Made by a program: the position numbers and the translations under genes
Shown here: piece after piece, positions 8,111 to 16,513 of the stretch
How positions within the stretch are numbered: position 1 is the stretch's first letter
Layout: every line of letters starts with the position of its first letter
Notes under the pieces: model-generated
What the model was told of the DNA's origin: nothing
What the model saw: only the letters and a program-made list of their open reading frames with translations
Database searches by the model: none
Assembly (NCBI RefSeq): GCF_041021955.1
Contig: NZ_CP158375.1
Coordinates: 3,398,501 to 3,462,500, forward strand
Reading direction: 5' to 3'
Source: Caulobacter sp. 73W
Lineage (GTDB): Bacteria > Pseudomonadota > Alphaproteobacteria > Caulobacterales > Caulobacteraceae
DNA length: 64,000 bases

Positions 8111-9969
8111 GCCTTCGCGCCGCCGCCGCGTCTCGCCGGCGCTACGTGAGCCCTGAGCCGCAGATCAAGGCCAAGCCCCTGACCGCCCTGGCGGACCTGG
8201 CCCGGCTGTTGCTGGCCTCGGACACGCCGGGCTTGAAGTGGCGGCTGACCTCCGCCCTGTTCCTGACCATCGTCGGCAAGGCGCTGGGCGTCTTGGGGCC
8301 GCTGCTGCTGGGTGCGGCGGTGAATCGACTGACGGCCGGGCAGGGGGCGGTGGCGACGGTCACCTTCGCCTTCGCCGGCCTGGCTCTAGGCTGGGCCCTG
8401 ATCCGCTTCCTGTCCTATGCGGCGCCCCAGGCGCGGGACGCCATCTTCACCCCCGTGGCGCAGGCCGCCCAGGCCAGGGCGGCGACCGAGACCTTCGCCC
8501 ACGCCCTGTCGCTGTCCATCGACTTCCACCAGACCAAGCGTACCGGCGCCCTGTCGCGGACCATCGACCGAGGCGCGCGGTCCATGGACTTCCTGGTCCG
8601 GTTCCTGGTGTTCAACATCGGCCCCACGGTGCTGGAGCTGATCATGGCCGCCGTGGTGCTGGCCAAGGCCTTCGACTGGCGCTTCGCCATGACGGCGGTG
8701 GGGACGGTCGCGATCTACGCCTGGATCACCCTGAGTATCTCCAATTGGCGGATCGAGCACCGACGGAAGCTGAACGAGGCCGACAGCGAGGCGGCCGGCC
8801 GGGCCGTGGACGCCCTGCTGAACTACGAGACGGTGAAGGCCTTCGGCGCCGAGGGGCGGGCGGCGGCGGGCTATGAAAGCGCCATGCGCGCCTATGGCCG
8901 GGCGCAGGTGAAATCGGCCACCTCGCTCAGCCTCCTGAACGTGGCGCAGTCGGCGATCCTCAGCCTGGGCCTCGGCGTCATGGCCGTGCTGGCCGGGGCG
9001 GAGGTTGCGGCCGGCCGGATCGGTCCTGGCGACGTGACCGCCTCGATCCTGATCCTGATCAACCTGTACAACCCGCTGAACATCCTGGGCTTCGCCTATC
9101 GCGAGATCCGCCAGGCCTTCATCGACATGGAAGCGATGATGGACCTTCGTCGGCAGAAGCCGGAGGTGGCCGAGGCCGCCGACGCCATCGACCTGCCGCC
9201 CTGCGACAGCCGGGGCGGGGCGGTGACTTTCGAGGATGTCTCCTTCCGCCACGGGGCGCGGTCGGAGGGCATCACCGATGTCAGCTTCACCGCCGAGCCT
9301 GGGACGACCACGGCGCTGGTGGGGCCGTCCGGGGCCGGCAAGACGACCCTGGTGCGGCTGGCCTTGCGCCTGATCGATCCACAGAAGGGGCGGGTGCTGC
9401 TGGACGGCGCCGACCTGCGCCGGCTGAAACAGCCGGCCCTGCGGCGAGCGGTGTCGCTGGTGCCGCAGGACGTGGCCCTGTTCAACGACACCCTTGCGGC
9501 CAATATCGGCTTCGCCCGGCCGGACGCCTCCGAGGACGAGGTCTGGGCCGCCGCGCGGGCGGCGGAGCTGGGCGCCTTCATCGAGGCCCTGCCGGAGGGC
9601 ATGGCGACCAAGGTGGGCGAGCGGGGGCTGAAGCTGTCTGGCGGAGAGCGCCAGCGCGTCGGCATCGCCCGCGCCCTGCTGGCAGAACCCCGCGTGCTGA
9701 TCCTGGACGAGGCGACCAGCGCCCTGGACAGCCGCACCGAGGCGGCGATCCAGGAAACCCTCAGGAAGGCCCGTAGAGGCCGTACGACCCTGGTCGTGGC
9801 CCACCGCCTGTCGACCATCGTCGACGCCGACCAGATCCTTGTCCTGCGCCGGGGCAGGATCGTCGAGCGCGGAGATCACGCGTCGCTGCTGGCGGCGGGC
9901 GGAGAGTATGCGGCCCTGTGGCGTCGCCAGACGCGCGACGGCGCGCTATCAGAGGCGTCTCAGGCTTAA
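8107..9969 (+). CDS. ABC exporter, Atm1/HMT1-type half-transporter
   Basis: 620 residues with an N-terminal membrane domain (about residues 45-330) fused to an ATPase domain. Walker A GPSGAGKT is near residue 407, signature LSGGERQRVGIARALL near 511, Walker B VLILDEATSALD near 530, and a switch histidine in VVAHRLSTI. The membrane domain carries FHQTKRTGALSRTIDRG and LLNYETVKAFGAE, which are typical of the mitochondrial Atm1 / bacterial heavy-metal-glutathione exporter class. Related proteins move glutathione-linked persulfides or metal conjugates out of the cytosol. The TTG start overlaps the preceding lipoprotein stop and is preceded by GGAGGA. A GTG at 8146 is an alternative. It is followed 12 bases later by a glyoxalase. 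Confidence 0.92.
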   Translation: MSLRAAAASRRRYVSPEPQIKAKPLTALADLARLLLASDTPGLKWRLTSALFLTIVGKALGVLGPLLLGAAVNRLTAGQGAVATVTFAFAGLALGWALIRFLSYAAPQARDAIFTPVAQAAQARAATETFAHALSLSIDFHQTKRTGALSRTIDRGARSMDFLVRFLVFNIGPTVLELIMAAVVLAKAFDWRFAMTAVGTVAIYAWITLSISNWRIEHRRKLNEADSEAAGRAVDALLNYETVKAFGAEGRAAAGYESAMRAYGRAQVKSATSLSLLNVAQSAILSLGLGVMAVLAGAEVAAGRIGPGDVTASILILINLYNPLNILGFAYREIRQAFIDMEAMMDLRRQKPEVAEAADAIDLPPCDSRGGAVTFEDVSFRHGARSEGITDVSFTAEPGTTTALVGPSGAGKTTLVRLALRLIDPQKGRVLLDGADLRRLKQPALRRAVSLVPQDVALFNDTLAANIGFARPDASEDEVWAAARAAELGAFIEALPEGMATKVGERGLKLSGGERQRVGIARALLAEPRVLILDEATSALDSRTEAAIQETLRKARRGRTTLVVAHRLSTIVDADQILVLRRGRIVERGDHASLLAAGGEYAALWRRQTRDGALSEASQA

Positions 9970-9981
9970 GGGAGCGCCCCG

Positions 9982-10422
9982 ATGGAATATCTGCACACCA
10001 TGGTCCGCGTGAAGGACATCGACGCGGCGCTGGCCTTCTATTGCGACGGCCTCGGGCTGGTCGAAGCCTATCGCACCGAGAACGAGAAGGGCCGCTTCAC
10101 CCTGGTCTTCCTGGCCGCCCCCGGCGACATGGACAAGGTGAAGGAAGGCAAGTCCCCCCTGGTCGAGCTGACCTACAACTGGGACACCGAGGATTATGGC
10201 GGCGGCCGCAACTTCGGCCACCTGGCCTATCGCGTGGACGACATCTACGCCCTGTGCCAGCACCTGATGGACAAGGGCGTGACCATCAACCGCCCGCCGC
10301 GCGACGGCCACATGGCCTTCGTCCGCTCGCCCGACGGTATCTCCATCGAGCTGCTGCAGAAGGGCGAGAACCTGGCTCCGGCCGAGCCCTGGGCCTCCAT
10401 GCCGAACACCGGGGTCTGGTAA
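9982..10422 (+). CDS. gloA: Lactoylglutathione lyase (glyoxalase I)
   Basis: A VOC-fold metalloenzyme that turns the methylglyoxal-glutathione hemithioacetal into S-lactoylglutathione. The 146-residue length suits a single-chain glyoxalase I. The four expected metal ligands are present: H5 (YLHTM), E62 (PLVELTYN), H80 (NFGHLAYRV) and E123 (ISIELLQ). The GNTEDY-type loop is seen as WDTEDYGGG. AAGGGAG lies before the ATG. The gene follows the Atm1-type exporter by 12 bases, so the two may be co-transcribed; both deal with glutathione conjugates, which is an inference from family knowledge. Confidence 0.94.
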   Translation: MEYLHTMVRVKDIDAALAFYCDGLGLVEAYRTENEKGRFTLVFLAAPGDMDKVKEGKSPLVELTYNWDTEDYGGGRNFGHLAYRVDDIYALCQHLMDKGVTINRPPRDGHMAFVRSPDGISIELLQKGENLAPAEPWASMPNTGVW

Positions 10423-10436
10423 GGCTGGCGATCCGG

Positions 10437-10462
10437 CATCCGACGGCTACGGTCGTCGGATG
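10437..10462 (+). terminator. Hairpin downstream of gloA
   Basis: CATCCGAC at 10437-10444 pairs with GTCGGATG at 10455-10462 around a 10-base loop. No T tract follows, so this may stabilise the transcript end and not terminate by itself. Confidence 0.4.
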
Positions 10463-10577
10463 GCTCATCCAAACCATGATGAGCAGCGGAGACGTCATGC
10501 GCGCGACGATGATGTCGCGGGCGAAAGTGCGTCTCAAATTGTCAGGGATCAGCGCCGATCGGCGGCGTTCTGAAACC

Positions 10578-10652
10578 TGGCTCCGCGGGTAGGATTCGAA
10601 CCTACGACCAGCCGGTTAACAGCCGGCTGCTCTACCACTGAGCTACCGCGGA
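10578..10652 (-). tRNA. tRNA-Asn (GUU)
   Basis: The minus strand folds as a full cloverleaf: acceptor TCCGCGG/CCGCGGA, D stem GCTC/GAGC, anticodon stem GCCGG/CCGGC around CTGTTAA, and T stem GTAGG/CCTAC around TTCGAAT. The anticodon is GTT. The body is 72 bases (10581-10652), and the 3' CCA is encoded at 10578-10580. Confidence 0.97.
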
Positions 10653-10715
10653 TCAGGTGTCTCAGAAGAGGTGGGGGCTATAGCCTCCGTGGGCGGGGGG
10701 CGCAACACTTCTTCG

Positions 10716-10746
10716 AAAGAAAAACAGCTCGGCGCGAACCGAGCTG
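10716..10746 (-). terminator. Rho-independent terminator of the glycosyltransferase gene
   Basis: CAGCTCGG and CCGAGCTG form an 8-bp stem with a 6-base loop. On the minus strand it is followed by TTTTTCTTT. It sits 45 bases beyond the glycosyltransferase stop. Confidence 0.88.
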
Positions 10747-10791
10747 TGGAAAGTTCAGATTGGTGGGTGTCTTCAAGAAGACGACCCCAGC

Positions 10792-11838
10792 TCAAGCCGA
10801 CGCGGTTAATCGCCGATTAACGCCCGCCGCGCCGGGTTTCAGCAGGCGGCGATAGACGTCCAGATAGCCGTCCACCATCCGGTCGACCGTGAAGCGCGCC
10901 TCGACCGCCGCGCGGCAGGCGGCGCGGTCGATGGTGTCGATCCGGGCCAGGGCGTCGGCCGCTTCGTCCAGCGATTCGACCAGGAAGCCGGTGATCCCAT
11001 GGTCGATCAGCTCGGACATGGAGCCGCGATTCATGGCGATGACCGGCGTGCCGCAGGCCATGGCCTCGATGACGCTGAGGCCGAACGGTTCGTCGAAGTT
11101 GATCAGGTGCAGCAGGGCGCGGGCCCGGCCCAGGGTGCGGGCCCGCTCGGCCCCGCCCACGGCGCCGATGAAGCGAATGCGCTCTCCATCGATCCCGGGA
11201 GCCACGTCGCGTTCGAAATAGCCCTGGTCCTGGACGATGCCGGCCATGGTCATGGACCGGCCCGTACGGCGCGCCAGCTCGACCGCCTCGGCCGCGCCCT
11301 TGTCGGGGTGGATGCGGCCGAAGAACAGCAGATCGTCGGTTCCCTCCGCGTCGAAGGGGAAGTCGTCCAGGTGAACGCCATGATGGACGGTGGCGGCGTA
11401 GCTGAGCGCCGGGTGGCGATTGGCGTCGCTGATCGACACATAGGCCCCCGCGTCGTCGTAGCGGCCATAGACCTCGACGATCGCCTCCGATGAGAAGCCG
11501 TGGATGGTGGTGACCATCGGCGTGTCCACCAGGCGCGAGAAGGCCAGGGGCACGAAGTCGGCCTGGTTATGGATGATGTCGAACTCGCCGGCCCGTTCGA
11601 AGACGTTGGCGACGTGCAGGGTCTCGGCCACCTTCACGTCCACGGGGGCTTCGGAATAGGGGCGGGGGACGACCCATTCCAGCTTGCCGGCGGTCAGGCT
11701 GTCGCCCGTGGCGAACAGCGTGACGTCCAGGCCGCGCGCGACCAGTCCTTCGGTCAGCAGGCTGGTGGCCAGCTCCCACGGGCCGTACTGGCGCGGCGGG
11801 GTGCGCCAGGAGATCGGCGCGAGCATGGCGATACGCAT
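10792..11838 (-). CDS. Glycosyltransferase family 4 protein
   Basis: 348 residues in the GT-B fold. The N-terminal acceptor half starts MRIAMLAPISWRTPPRQYGPWE, a Gly-Pro-Trp-Glu opening typical of GT4 enzymes. The C-terminal donor half has FFGRIHPDKGAAEAVELA and the EX7E-like segment EPFGLSVIEAMACGTPVIA. GT4 enzymes move a sugar from a nucleotide donor to glycans or small molecules; donor and acceptor are unknown here. The ATG at 11838 was chosen because the 60 residues upstream are low-complexity and lack family features. No other glycan genes adjoin it. The 3' end carries an exact CtrA-like box (see findings). Confidence 0.9.
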   Translation of the reverse strand: MRIAMLAPISWRTPPRQYGPWELATSLLTEGLVARGLDVTLFATGDSLTAGKLEWVVPRPYSEAPVDVKVAETLHVANVFERAGEFDIIHNQADFVPLAFSRLVDTPMVTTIHGFSSEAIVEVYGRYDDAGAYVSISDANRHPALSYAATVHHGVHLDDFPFDAEGTDDLLFFGRIHPDKGAAEAVELARRTGRSMTMAGIVQDQGYFERDVAPGIDGERIRFIGAVGGAERARTLGRARALLHLINFDEPFGLSVIEAMACGTPVIAMNRGSMSELIDHGITGFLVESLDEAADALARIDTIDRAACRAAVEARFTVDRMVDGYLDVYRRLLKPGAAGVNRRLTASA

Positions 11839-12080
11839 GAAGAAGCCCCTGCAGCCGCGCGAAGCCGCGCCGTCGATGGCAAGCGAACGTCTGCCGACGG
11901 TGGAGGTTTCAAGGGGAGGGGGAGAAGAAGGTGACCGGCCGGGAGCGTCTCGTCGGGGGGGCGTAAGGTGCTCACCGACCGGTCTGTTCCCCCTTTGGAT
12001 ATTTCCGCGCGGGGACATGACTAGAAAAGCCCGGCGCCGCGAAGCGTTCCAAGCTTGACCGCACGATCGTCAGAAAGTTC

Positions 12081-12743
12081 TCAGGCCCGGCTGCGAGCCG
12101 TGCGCAGGGGCAGGTTCGTGCGCGCCATGCGGCGGGCGACGACGCGCCAGCCGATCACCACGACCACGGCCGTCACCAGGGCGCCGACGATGATCAGGGT
12201 CAGCATGTCGGCCTCGCCCAGCGCCTCCAGCCGGGCCAGGCCCAGGGCGGCGAAATAGCCGGGAGCCAGCATGATCGGCACCCACAATACGGCCGAGACC
12301 ACGTTGGCGATCTGGAAGCGGCGGCTCTTCATCAGCATCATGCCGGCGACCAGCGGGATGAAGGCGCGCAGCGGGCCGAAGAACCGGCCGATGAAGATCG
12401 AGATCGGACCGTAGCGGCGGAAGAACAGGCGCGTGCGGGCGATGACCCGGCGGTGCGGCTTGAACTCCGGCCGGCGCAGGGCGCTCGGCCCCCAGCGGCG
12501 GCCTAGCTGGTACGACACGGCGTCGCCCAGCACCGCGCCGGCGATGCACCACAGAAGAACGGAAGCGGGATCGAGCACGCCGGCCGCGACCAGGCCGCCG
12601 GCGATGACCATCAGGGCGGTCGCCGGAACGAAGGCGCCGATGAACACCAGGGATTCAATGAAGGTGATCAATCCCAGCACGGCTCCCGCCCAGGCATGAT
12701 GCCGCGAGATGAAGTCGCCGAGCGGATTGAGAAGCGCGTCCAT
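12081..12743 (-). CDS. DedA family membrane protein
   Basis: 220 residues with several hydrophobic segments. The DedA/VTT core is visible as FIESLVFIGAFVPATALMVIAGGLVAA and, later, GRFFGPLRAFIPLVAGMM, with the conserved arginines in RFFGPLRAF. DedA proteins are inner-membrane transporters; recent work links them to lipid-carrier (undecaprenyl phosphate) or phospholipid flipping, and to membrane-potential and drug-tolerance phenotypes. Substrate cannot be read here. The gene stands alone between the glycosyltransferase and the exported methyltransferase, all on the same strand with gaps of about 110-240 bases. Confidence 0.93.
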   Translation of the reverse strand: MDALLNPLGDFISRHHAWAGAVLGLITFIESLVFIGAFVPATALMVIAGGLVAAGVLDPASVLLWCIAGAVLGDAVSYQLGRRWGPSALRRPEFKPHRRVIARTRLFFRRYGPISIFIGRFFGPLRAFIPLVAGMMLMKSRRFQIANVVSAVLWVPIMLAPGYFAALGLARLEALGEADMLTLIIVGALVTAVVVVIGWRVVARRMARTNLPLRTARSRA

Positions 12744-12855
12744 GGTGATCCCTGTCTGGACGGGGATATGGGCTTTTCGGCGCCCTTACGTCAGGGGGCG
12801 CAACGACGTGTCGGCGCATTCATTTGGTGCGTTGCAAAATTGGCGCAGGAGAGCG

Positions 12856-13386
12856 TCATTTGGCGGGAGGGATCGTCCACAGATAGATCGTGTTGCCGTC
12901 GATCTCGCGCACCTCGTCGGGCGTCCAGTCGCCCATGTGGAAAGCGTGGCTGACCACTCGCGTGCCGGGTTTCAGTTCGCTCAGCAGCTTGGGCCGTAGG
13001 CGCAGGGTCACCGTGTCGAGCAGGTAGAGCGTTACGACGCTGGCCTCGCTGAGGTCGGTGGCGAACAGATCCGCCTTGCGGAAGCTGACCAGGTGATCGA
13101 CCCGCTGTCGCCGCGCCTGGCGTGAGGCCTCGCGCACCAGGGCCACGTCGATCTCGATCCCCACCGCCCGCACGCCGAAGCGCTTGGCCGCGGTGATCGG
13201 AATGCGCCCGTCGCCGGAGCCGAGATCGTAGAGAACGTCGCCGGGACCGACCTTGGCCATTTCCAGCATGGCGTCCACCACCGACTGCGGCGTCACCACA
13301 TAGATGACGTCGGGCTTCGGCGGCGCGGCCGACGCGCCGCTGGCGGCCGCGAGCAGAAAGAGCAGGGCGAGGGCGAACGATCTCAT
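12856..13386 (-). CDS. Exported class I SAM-dependent methyltransferase-like protein
   Basis: 176 residues. Residues 1-20 form a clear Sec signal peptide (MRSFALALLFLLAAASGASA), then a Rossmann methyltransferase domain: TPQSVVDAMLEMAKVGPGD, motif I LYDLGSGDGRIPI, an acidic motif II strand GIEID, and motif IV-like VVTLYLLD. The motif I arrangement resembles the Dot1/Pcm-like group. A signal peptide on a SAM-dependent enzyme is unusual because the cofactor is made in the cytosol. No partner gene is evident. The target is unknown. Confidence 0.85.
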   Translation of the reverse strand: MRSFALALLFLLAAASGASAAPPKPDVIYVVTPQSVVDAMLEMAKVGPGDVLYDLGSGDGRIPITAAKRFGVRAVGIEIDVALVREASRQARRQRVDHLVSFRKADLFATDLSEASVVTLYLLDTVTLRLRPKLLSELKPGTRVVSHAFHMGDWTPDEVREIDGNTIYLWTIPPAK

Positions 13387-13520
13387 GCATCAAGGGGAGC
13401 ATGCCGCCGTCCCGGTTGGAAGCGTCGGCGTCAGGCGTTGCGGTAGCGCACGCCCTCCCAGCCCAGTCAGGGCAAAGCTGGCGGCGCGCATGACGCCGGC
13501 GGCGCGAACAAGGAGCAGGC

Positions 13521-13838
13521 ATGACGATCGAGTACATCCGCTACAGGCTTGCCGAGCATACGGCGGCCGAGCTGACCAACGCCTATGTCAAGGCGGAGGC
13601 CTTTCTTAAGGCGGCGCCTCAGTGTCTGGCGTTCGATTTGAGCCACTGTGAGGAAGACCCGGCGCTCATGACGCTTCGCATCGTGTGGACCTCCACGCAG
13701 GAGCATCTGACGGGGTTTCGCAAAGGCGAGCATTTCCCGGGCTTCCTCGCCTGCATCCGCCCGTTCATCGCGGAGATCGTCGAGATGAACCACTACGCCC
13801 CGACGACGGTCGCCTGGGTCAGGGACGCCGACGCGTAG
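13521..13838 (+). CDS. Antibiotic biosynthesis monooxygenase (ABM) domain protein
   Basis: A 105-residue ferredoxin-like alpha/beta protein with the ABM pattern: IEYIRYRLAE start, AYVKAEAFLKAAPQCLAFDLS, then LRIVWTSTQEHLTGFRKGEHF and a C-terminal strand. This small dimeric fold includes quinone/anthrone oxygenases and many uncharacterised stress proteins; no catalytic residue is diagnostic. An AAGGAG site lies before the ATG. The gene stands alone between the methyltransferase (opposite strand) and tRNA-Cys. Confidence 0.82.
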   Translation: MTIEYIRYRLAEHTAAELTNAYVKAEAFLKAAPQCLAFDLSHCEEDPALMTLRIVWTSTQEHLTGFRKGEHFPGFLACIRPFIAEIVEMNHYAPTTVAWVRDADA

Positions 13839-13863
13839 GCCGATCCGGGATTTCGAGAAAGTT

Positions 13864-13937
13864 TGGAGGCCTGACCGGGAATCGAACCCGGGTGCACGGA
13901 TTTGCAGTCCGCTGCGTCACCACTCCGCCATCAGGCC
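13864..13937 (-). tRNA. tRNA-Cys (GCA)
   Basis: The minus strand gives acceptor GGCCTGA / TCAGGCC, D stem GGAG-type arm, anticodon loop CTGCAAA with anticodon GCA, and T arm CCGGG-TTCGATT-CCCGG. The body is 71 bases (13867-13937) with an encoded CCA at 13864-13866. Confidence 0.96.
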
Positions 13938-14022
13938 GCCTCGGCGCCGCACAGGCGGCCGCCGAAGAGGGCGGATCGCTATCAGAAGGGCGCGGGCGTT
14001 GCAATCGAAGCCTTCAGATCGC

Positions 14023-14051
14023 TTGGCGTCGGCGACGCGCGGACCTATAAG
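14023..14051 (+). promoter_or_regulatory. Candidate promoter of the Pcm-like gene
   Basis: TTGGCGT at 14023-14029 and CCTATAAG at 14044-14051 are 14 bases apart, close to the Caulobacter housekeeping pattern. They lie 36 bases before the ATG. Assigned by eye only. Confidence 0.35.
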
Positions 14052-14086
14052 CGCACCGAATTTCAGCTTGGGCCCCAGAGGGATTG

Positions 14087-14659
14087 ATGAGCTCCGACTT
14101 CGCGGCCGCACGGATCAACATGGTCGATTGCCAGATCCGCATCAACGACGTCACCGACTTCGCGCTGCAGGACGCTCTGCGCGTGACTCCGCGCGAGACC
14201 TGCGTGCCGGCGGATCAGGCGTTCCGCGCCTATGCCGACCTGGAAGTGCAGTACGCGCCGGGCCGATGGCTGCTGCGCCCGCGCGACGTGTCCAAGCTGC
14301 TGCAGGCACTGCACCCCCAGGCGGGCGAAAAGGCCCTCGCCATCGCCGCGCCCTATGCTGGCGCGGTTCTGGAGAACATGGGCCTGGCGGTGACGCACAT
14401 CGCCGAGGGCGACCTGACGGCGGTGTCCGGCGGTCCCTATGACGTGATCGTCGTCGAGGGCGGCGTGTCGGAAATCCCGGCCAGCTGGACCGCGGCCCTG
14501 GCCGTGGGCGGCCGTCTGGGCGTCGTCGAGCGCGCCGGGCCGGTGGGCCGTGCGGTCGTGTACGTCCGCGCCGCGGACGGCGTGGGCCGCCGGGTGATGT
14601 TCGATTCGGCCGCGCCGCTGCTGGCCGGGTTCGAACCGGAAGCCAAGTTCTTCTTCTGA
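14087..14659 (+). CDS. Protein-L-isoaspartate O-methyltransferase-like protein with degenerate SAM site
   Basis: 190 residues. The N-terminal half matches the Pcm family: ARINMVDCQIRINDVTD, FALQDALRVTPRETCVPADQAFRAYAD and a PGRWLLRPRDVSKLLQAL stretch aligned with the Pcm region before motif I. Motif I itself, normally VLEIGTGSGY, reads ALAIAAPYAGAVLENMG, so the glycine-rich SAM loop is lost. The chain is also shorter than usual (about 210-220). It may be a non-catalytic relative or have a changed cofactor. The start is the ATG at 14087, after AGAGGGA; a TTG one codon earlier is equivalent. It precedes the tolC-type gene on the same strand, a neighbourhood I recall from Caulobacter. Confidence 0.82.
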   Translation: MSSDFAAARINMVDCQIRINDVTDFALQDALRVTPRETCVPADQAFRAYADLEVQYAPGRWLLRPRDVSKLLQALHPQAGEKALAIAAPYAGAVLENMGLAVTHIAEGDLTAVSGGPYDVIVVEGGVSEIPASWTAALAVGGRLGVVERAGPVGRAVVYVRAADGVGRRVMFDSAAPLLAGFEPEAKFFF

Positions 14660-14799
14660 TCTGAGCGCCCGCTTTTCAGGGCCGACATACGCCCGGCGTC
14701 CGCGTGTGAAAAAAGCTTAACTGGCCCCGGCTGATGCTGGGGCCTAAACGGCGCTCATATACAGGCGTCGTAGCGCGCTTCTTTCGAGGATGAACGGGG

Positions 14800-16293
14800 A
14801 TGTTCACTAGCCGTCGTGCGGGTTTGCTTGCCGCCGCTTGCAGCATTGGTCTGATGACGGGGGCCGGGACCGCCCACGCCGAGACCCTGGCCGAGGCGAT
14901 CGCCCTGGCCTACCAGACCAACCCGACCCTGCAGGCGCGCCGCGCCACGCAGCGCGCGGTGGACGAAACCTACGTTCAGGCCCGCACCGGCCTGCGCCCG
15001 ACCGTCAACGGCTCGCTGGGCGCCAACTACAGCCATATCAAGCCGGGCAGCCCCGGCCAGATCGACACCAACGGCGACGGCATCCCCGACGTGACGGTGG
15101 GCGGCTCGTCCGAGAACAACACCGGCTCGGCGCAGCTGACGGTCACCCAGCCCCTCTACACCGGCGGTCGCGTCAGCTCCGAAGTCGCCGCCGCCGAGGC
15201 CGACGTGAACGCCGGCCGTCAGGGCCTGCGCTCGGTCGAGCAGAGCGTGCTGACCTCGGTCATGCAGGCCTATGTGGACGTGCGCCGCGATCAGGAACGC
15301 CTGCGCATCAGTCAGGAGAGCGTCTCGGTCCTGCAGCGTCAGCTGGACGAATCGAACGCCCGCTTCGAGGTCGGCGAGATCACTCGCACCGACGTGGCCC
15401 AGTCCCAGGCTCGCCACGCCGCCGCCCGCGCCGCCCTGGCTTCGGCCCAGGCGCAGCTGGCGGTCAGCCGCGCGACCTACGCCGCCGTGGTCGGCCAGAA
15501 CCCGACTGACCTGGCCGCCGAGCCGTCGCTGCAGGAGGCCCTGCCGGCGACCGTCGACCTGGCTTTCGAGTCGGCCGAGCAGCAGAACCCGCAGATCCTG
15601 GCCGCCGACTTCACCGAGCAGGCTAGCCGCGCACGCATCGCTTCGGCCAAGGCCGCCACGCGCCCGACCGTCGGCCTGTCCGGCGCCCTGGGCTATACCG
15701 GCCACATCGAGCCGTTCCACCTGGACGAATACGACCGCGCCATCCGCGTGGGCGCCACCGCCAGCGTGCCGATCTTCACCGGCGGCCTGACCACCTCGCG
15801 CATCCGCGCGGCGGTCGAGCGCAACAACGCCGACCGCATCGCCATCGAGGGCGCTCGCCGCCAGGTGATGCAGCAGGTCTCGACCTCCTGGAACCAGCTG
15901 CTGGGCGCTCGCGCCAACCTGGCCTCCAACGAGGAGCAGGTCCGCGCCGCCCGCATCGCCTTCGAAGGCGTGCGCCAGGAGAACCAGGTCGGCCTGCGCA
16001 CCACTCTGGACGTGCTGATCGCCGAGCAGGACCTGCGCAACGCGGAGCTGGCCCTGGTCAACGCCCGTCGCGACGAATATGTGGCCGCCGCCAACGTTCT
16101 GGCGTCCACCGGTCGCCTCGAAGCCCGCATCCTGGCGGCCGACGTGCCGGTCTACGATCCGGCCGCCAACTTCAACAAGGTGAAGGGCAGCTTCGCCATG
16201 CCGTGGGACGGCGTGGTCGCCGGCGTCGACAGGATCGGCGCTCCGTCGATCGCCCCGGCGCCCGCCGACGGGCCGATCGCCACCGCCAAATAA
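14800..16293 (+). CDS. TolC family outer-membrane efflux/type I secretion protein
   Basis: 497 residues with a signal peptide (residues 1-28, cleavage after AHA) and the two-fold repeated TolC architecture: ETLAEAIALAYQTNPTL at the mature N-terminus, coiled-coil helices full of Ala/Arg/Glu, and a second repeat from TVDLAFESAEQQNPQIL. TolC trimers form the outer-membrane tunnel for type I secretion and RND efflux. In Caulobacter two such proteins (RsaFa, RsaFb) export the S-layer protein; I cannot tell which role applies here, because no ABC/membrane-fusion partner is adjacent. It is followed by popZ and valS. Confidence 0.93.
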   Translation: MFTSRRAGLLAAACSIGLMTGAGTAHAETLAEAIALAYQTNPTLQARRATQRAVDETYVQARTGLRPTVNGSLGANYSHIKPGSPGQIDTNGDGIPDVTVGGSSENNTGSAQLTVTQPLYTGGRVSSEVAAAEADVNAGRQGLRSVEQSVLTSVMQAYVDVRRDQERLRISQESVSVLQRQLDESNARFEVGEITRTDVAQSQARHAAARAALASAQAQLAVSRATYAAVVGQNPTDLAAEPSLQEALPATVDLAFESAEQQNPQILAADFTEQASRARIASAKAATRPTVGLSGALGYTGHIEPFHLDEYDRAIRVGATASVPIFTGGLTTSRIRAAVERNNADRIAIEGARRQVMQQVSTSWNQLLGARANLASNEEQVRAARIAFEGVRQENQVGLRTTLDVLIAEQDLRNAELALVNARRDEYVAAANVLASTGRLEARILAADVPVYDPAANFNKVKGSFAMPWDGVVAGVDRIGAPSIAPAPADGPIATAK

Positions 16294-16335
16294 CAAGCTT
16301 GACCGCTTCATAATGAAGCAGTCGCGAAACTGACG

Positions 16336-16368
16336 AGGGCAGGCTCCGCCATCCGCAGGGCCTGCCCT
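16336..16368 (+). terminator. Possible terminator after the tolC-type gene
   Basis: AGGGCAGGC (16336-16344) pairs with GCCTGCCCT (16360-16368) around a 15-base loop. Only TTG and later TTT follow, so strength is uncertain. Confidence 0.45.
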
Positions 16369-16513
16369 TGCTGCGTTTAGGACAAGGCGGGGCCGGGCAG
16401 GGGCGGGGCGAGTCCTTGTCGCTCCACAGACCTGTCGTCAAAGCGGTTTCCACTTTGTGGGGATGCAGGCTAGGCTCGCGCGGAATCGCACCGCCAATAG
16501 AGACGGCCCGCAT

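Noticed and set aside
10423-10577. Small RNA or riboswitch downstream of gloA
   Set aside because: Only one hairpin is visible, no conserved fold was recognised, and nothing supports transcription.
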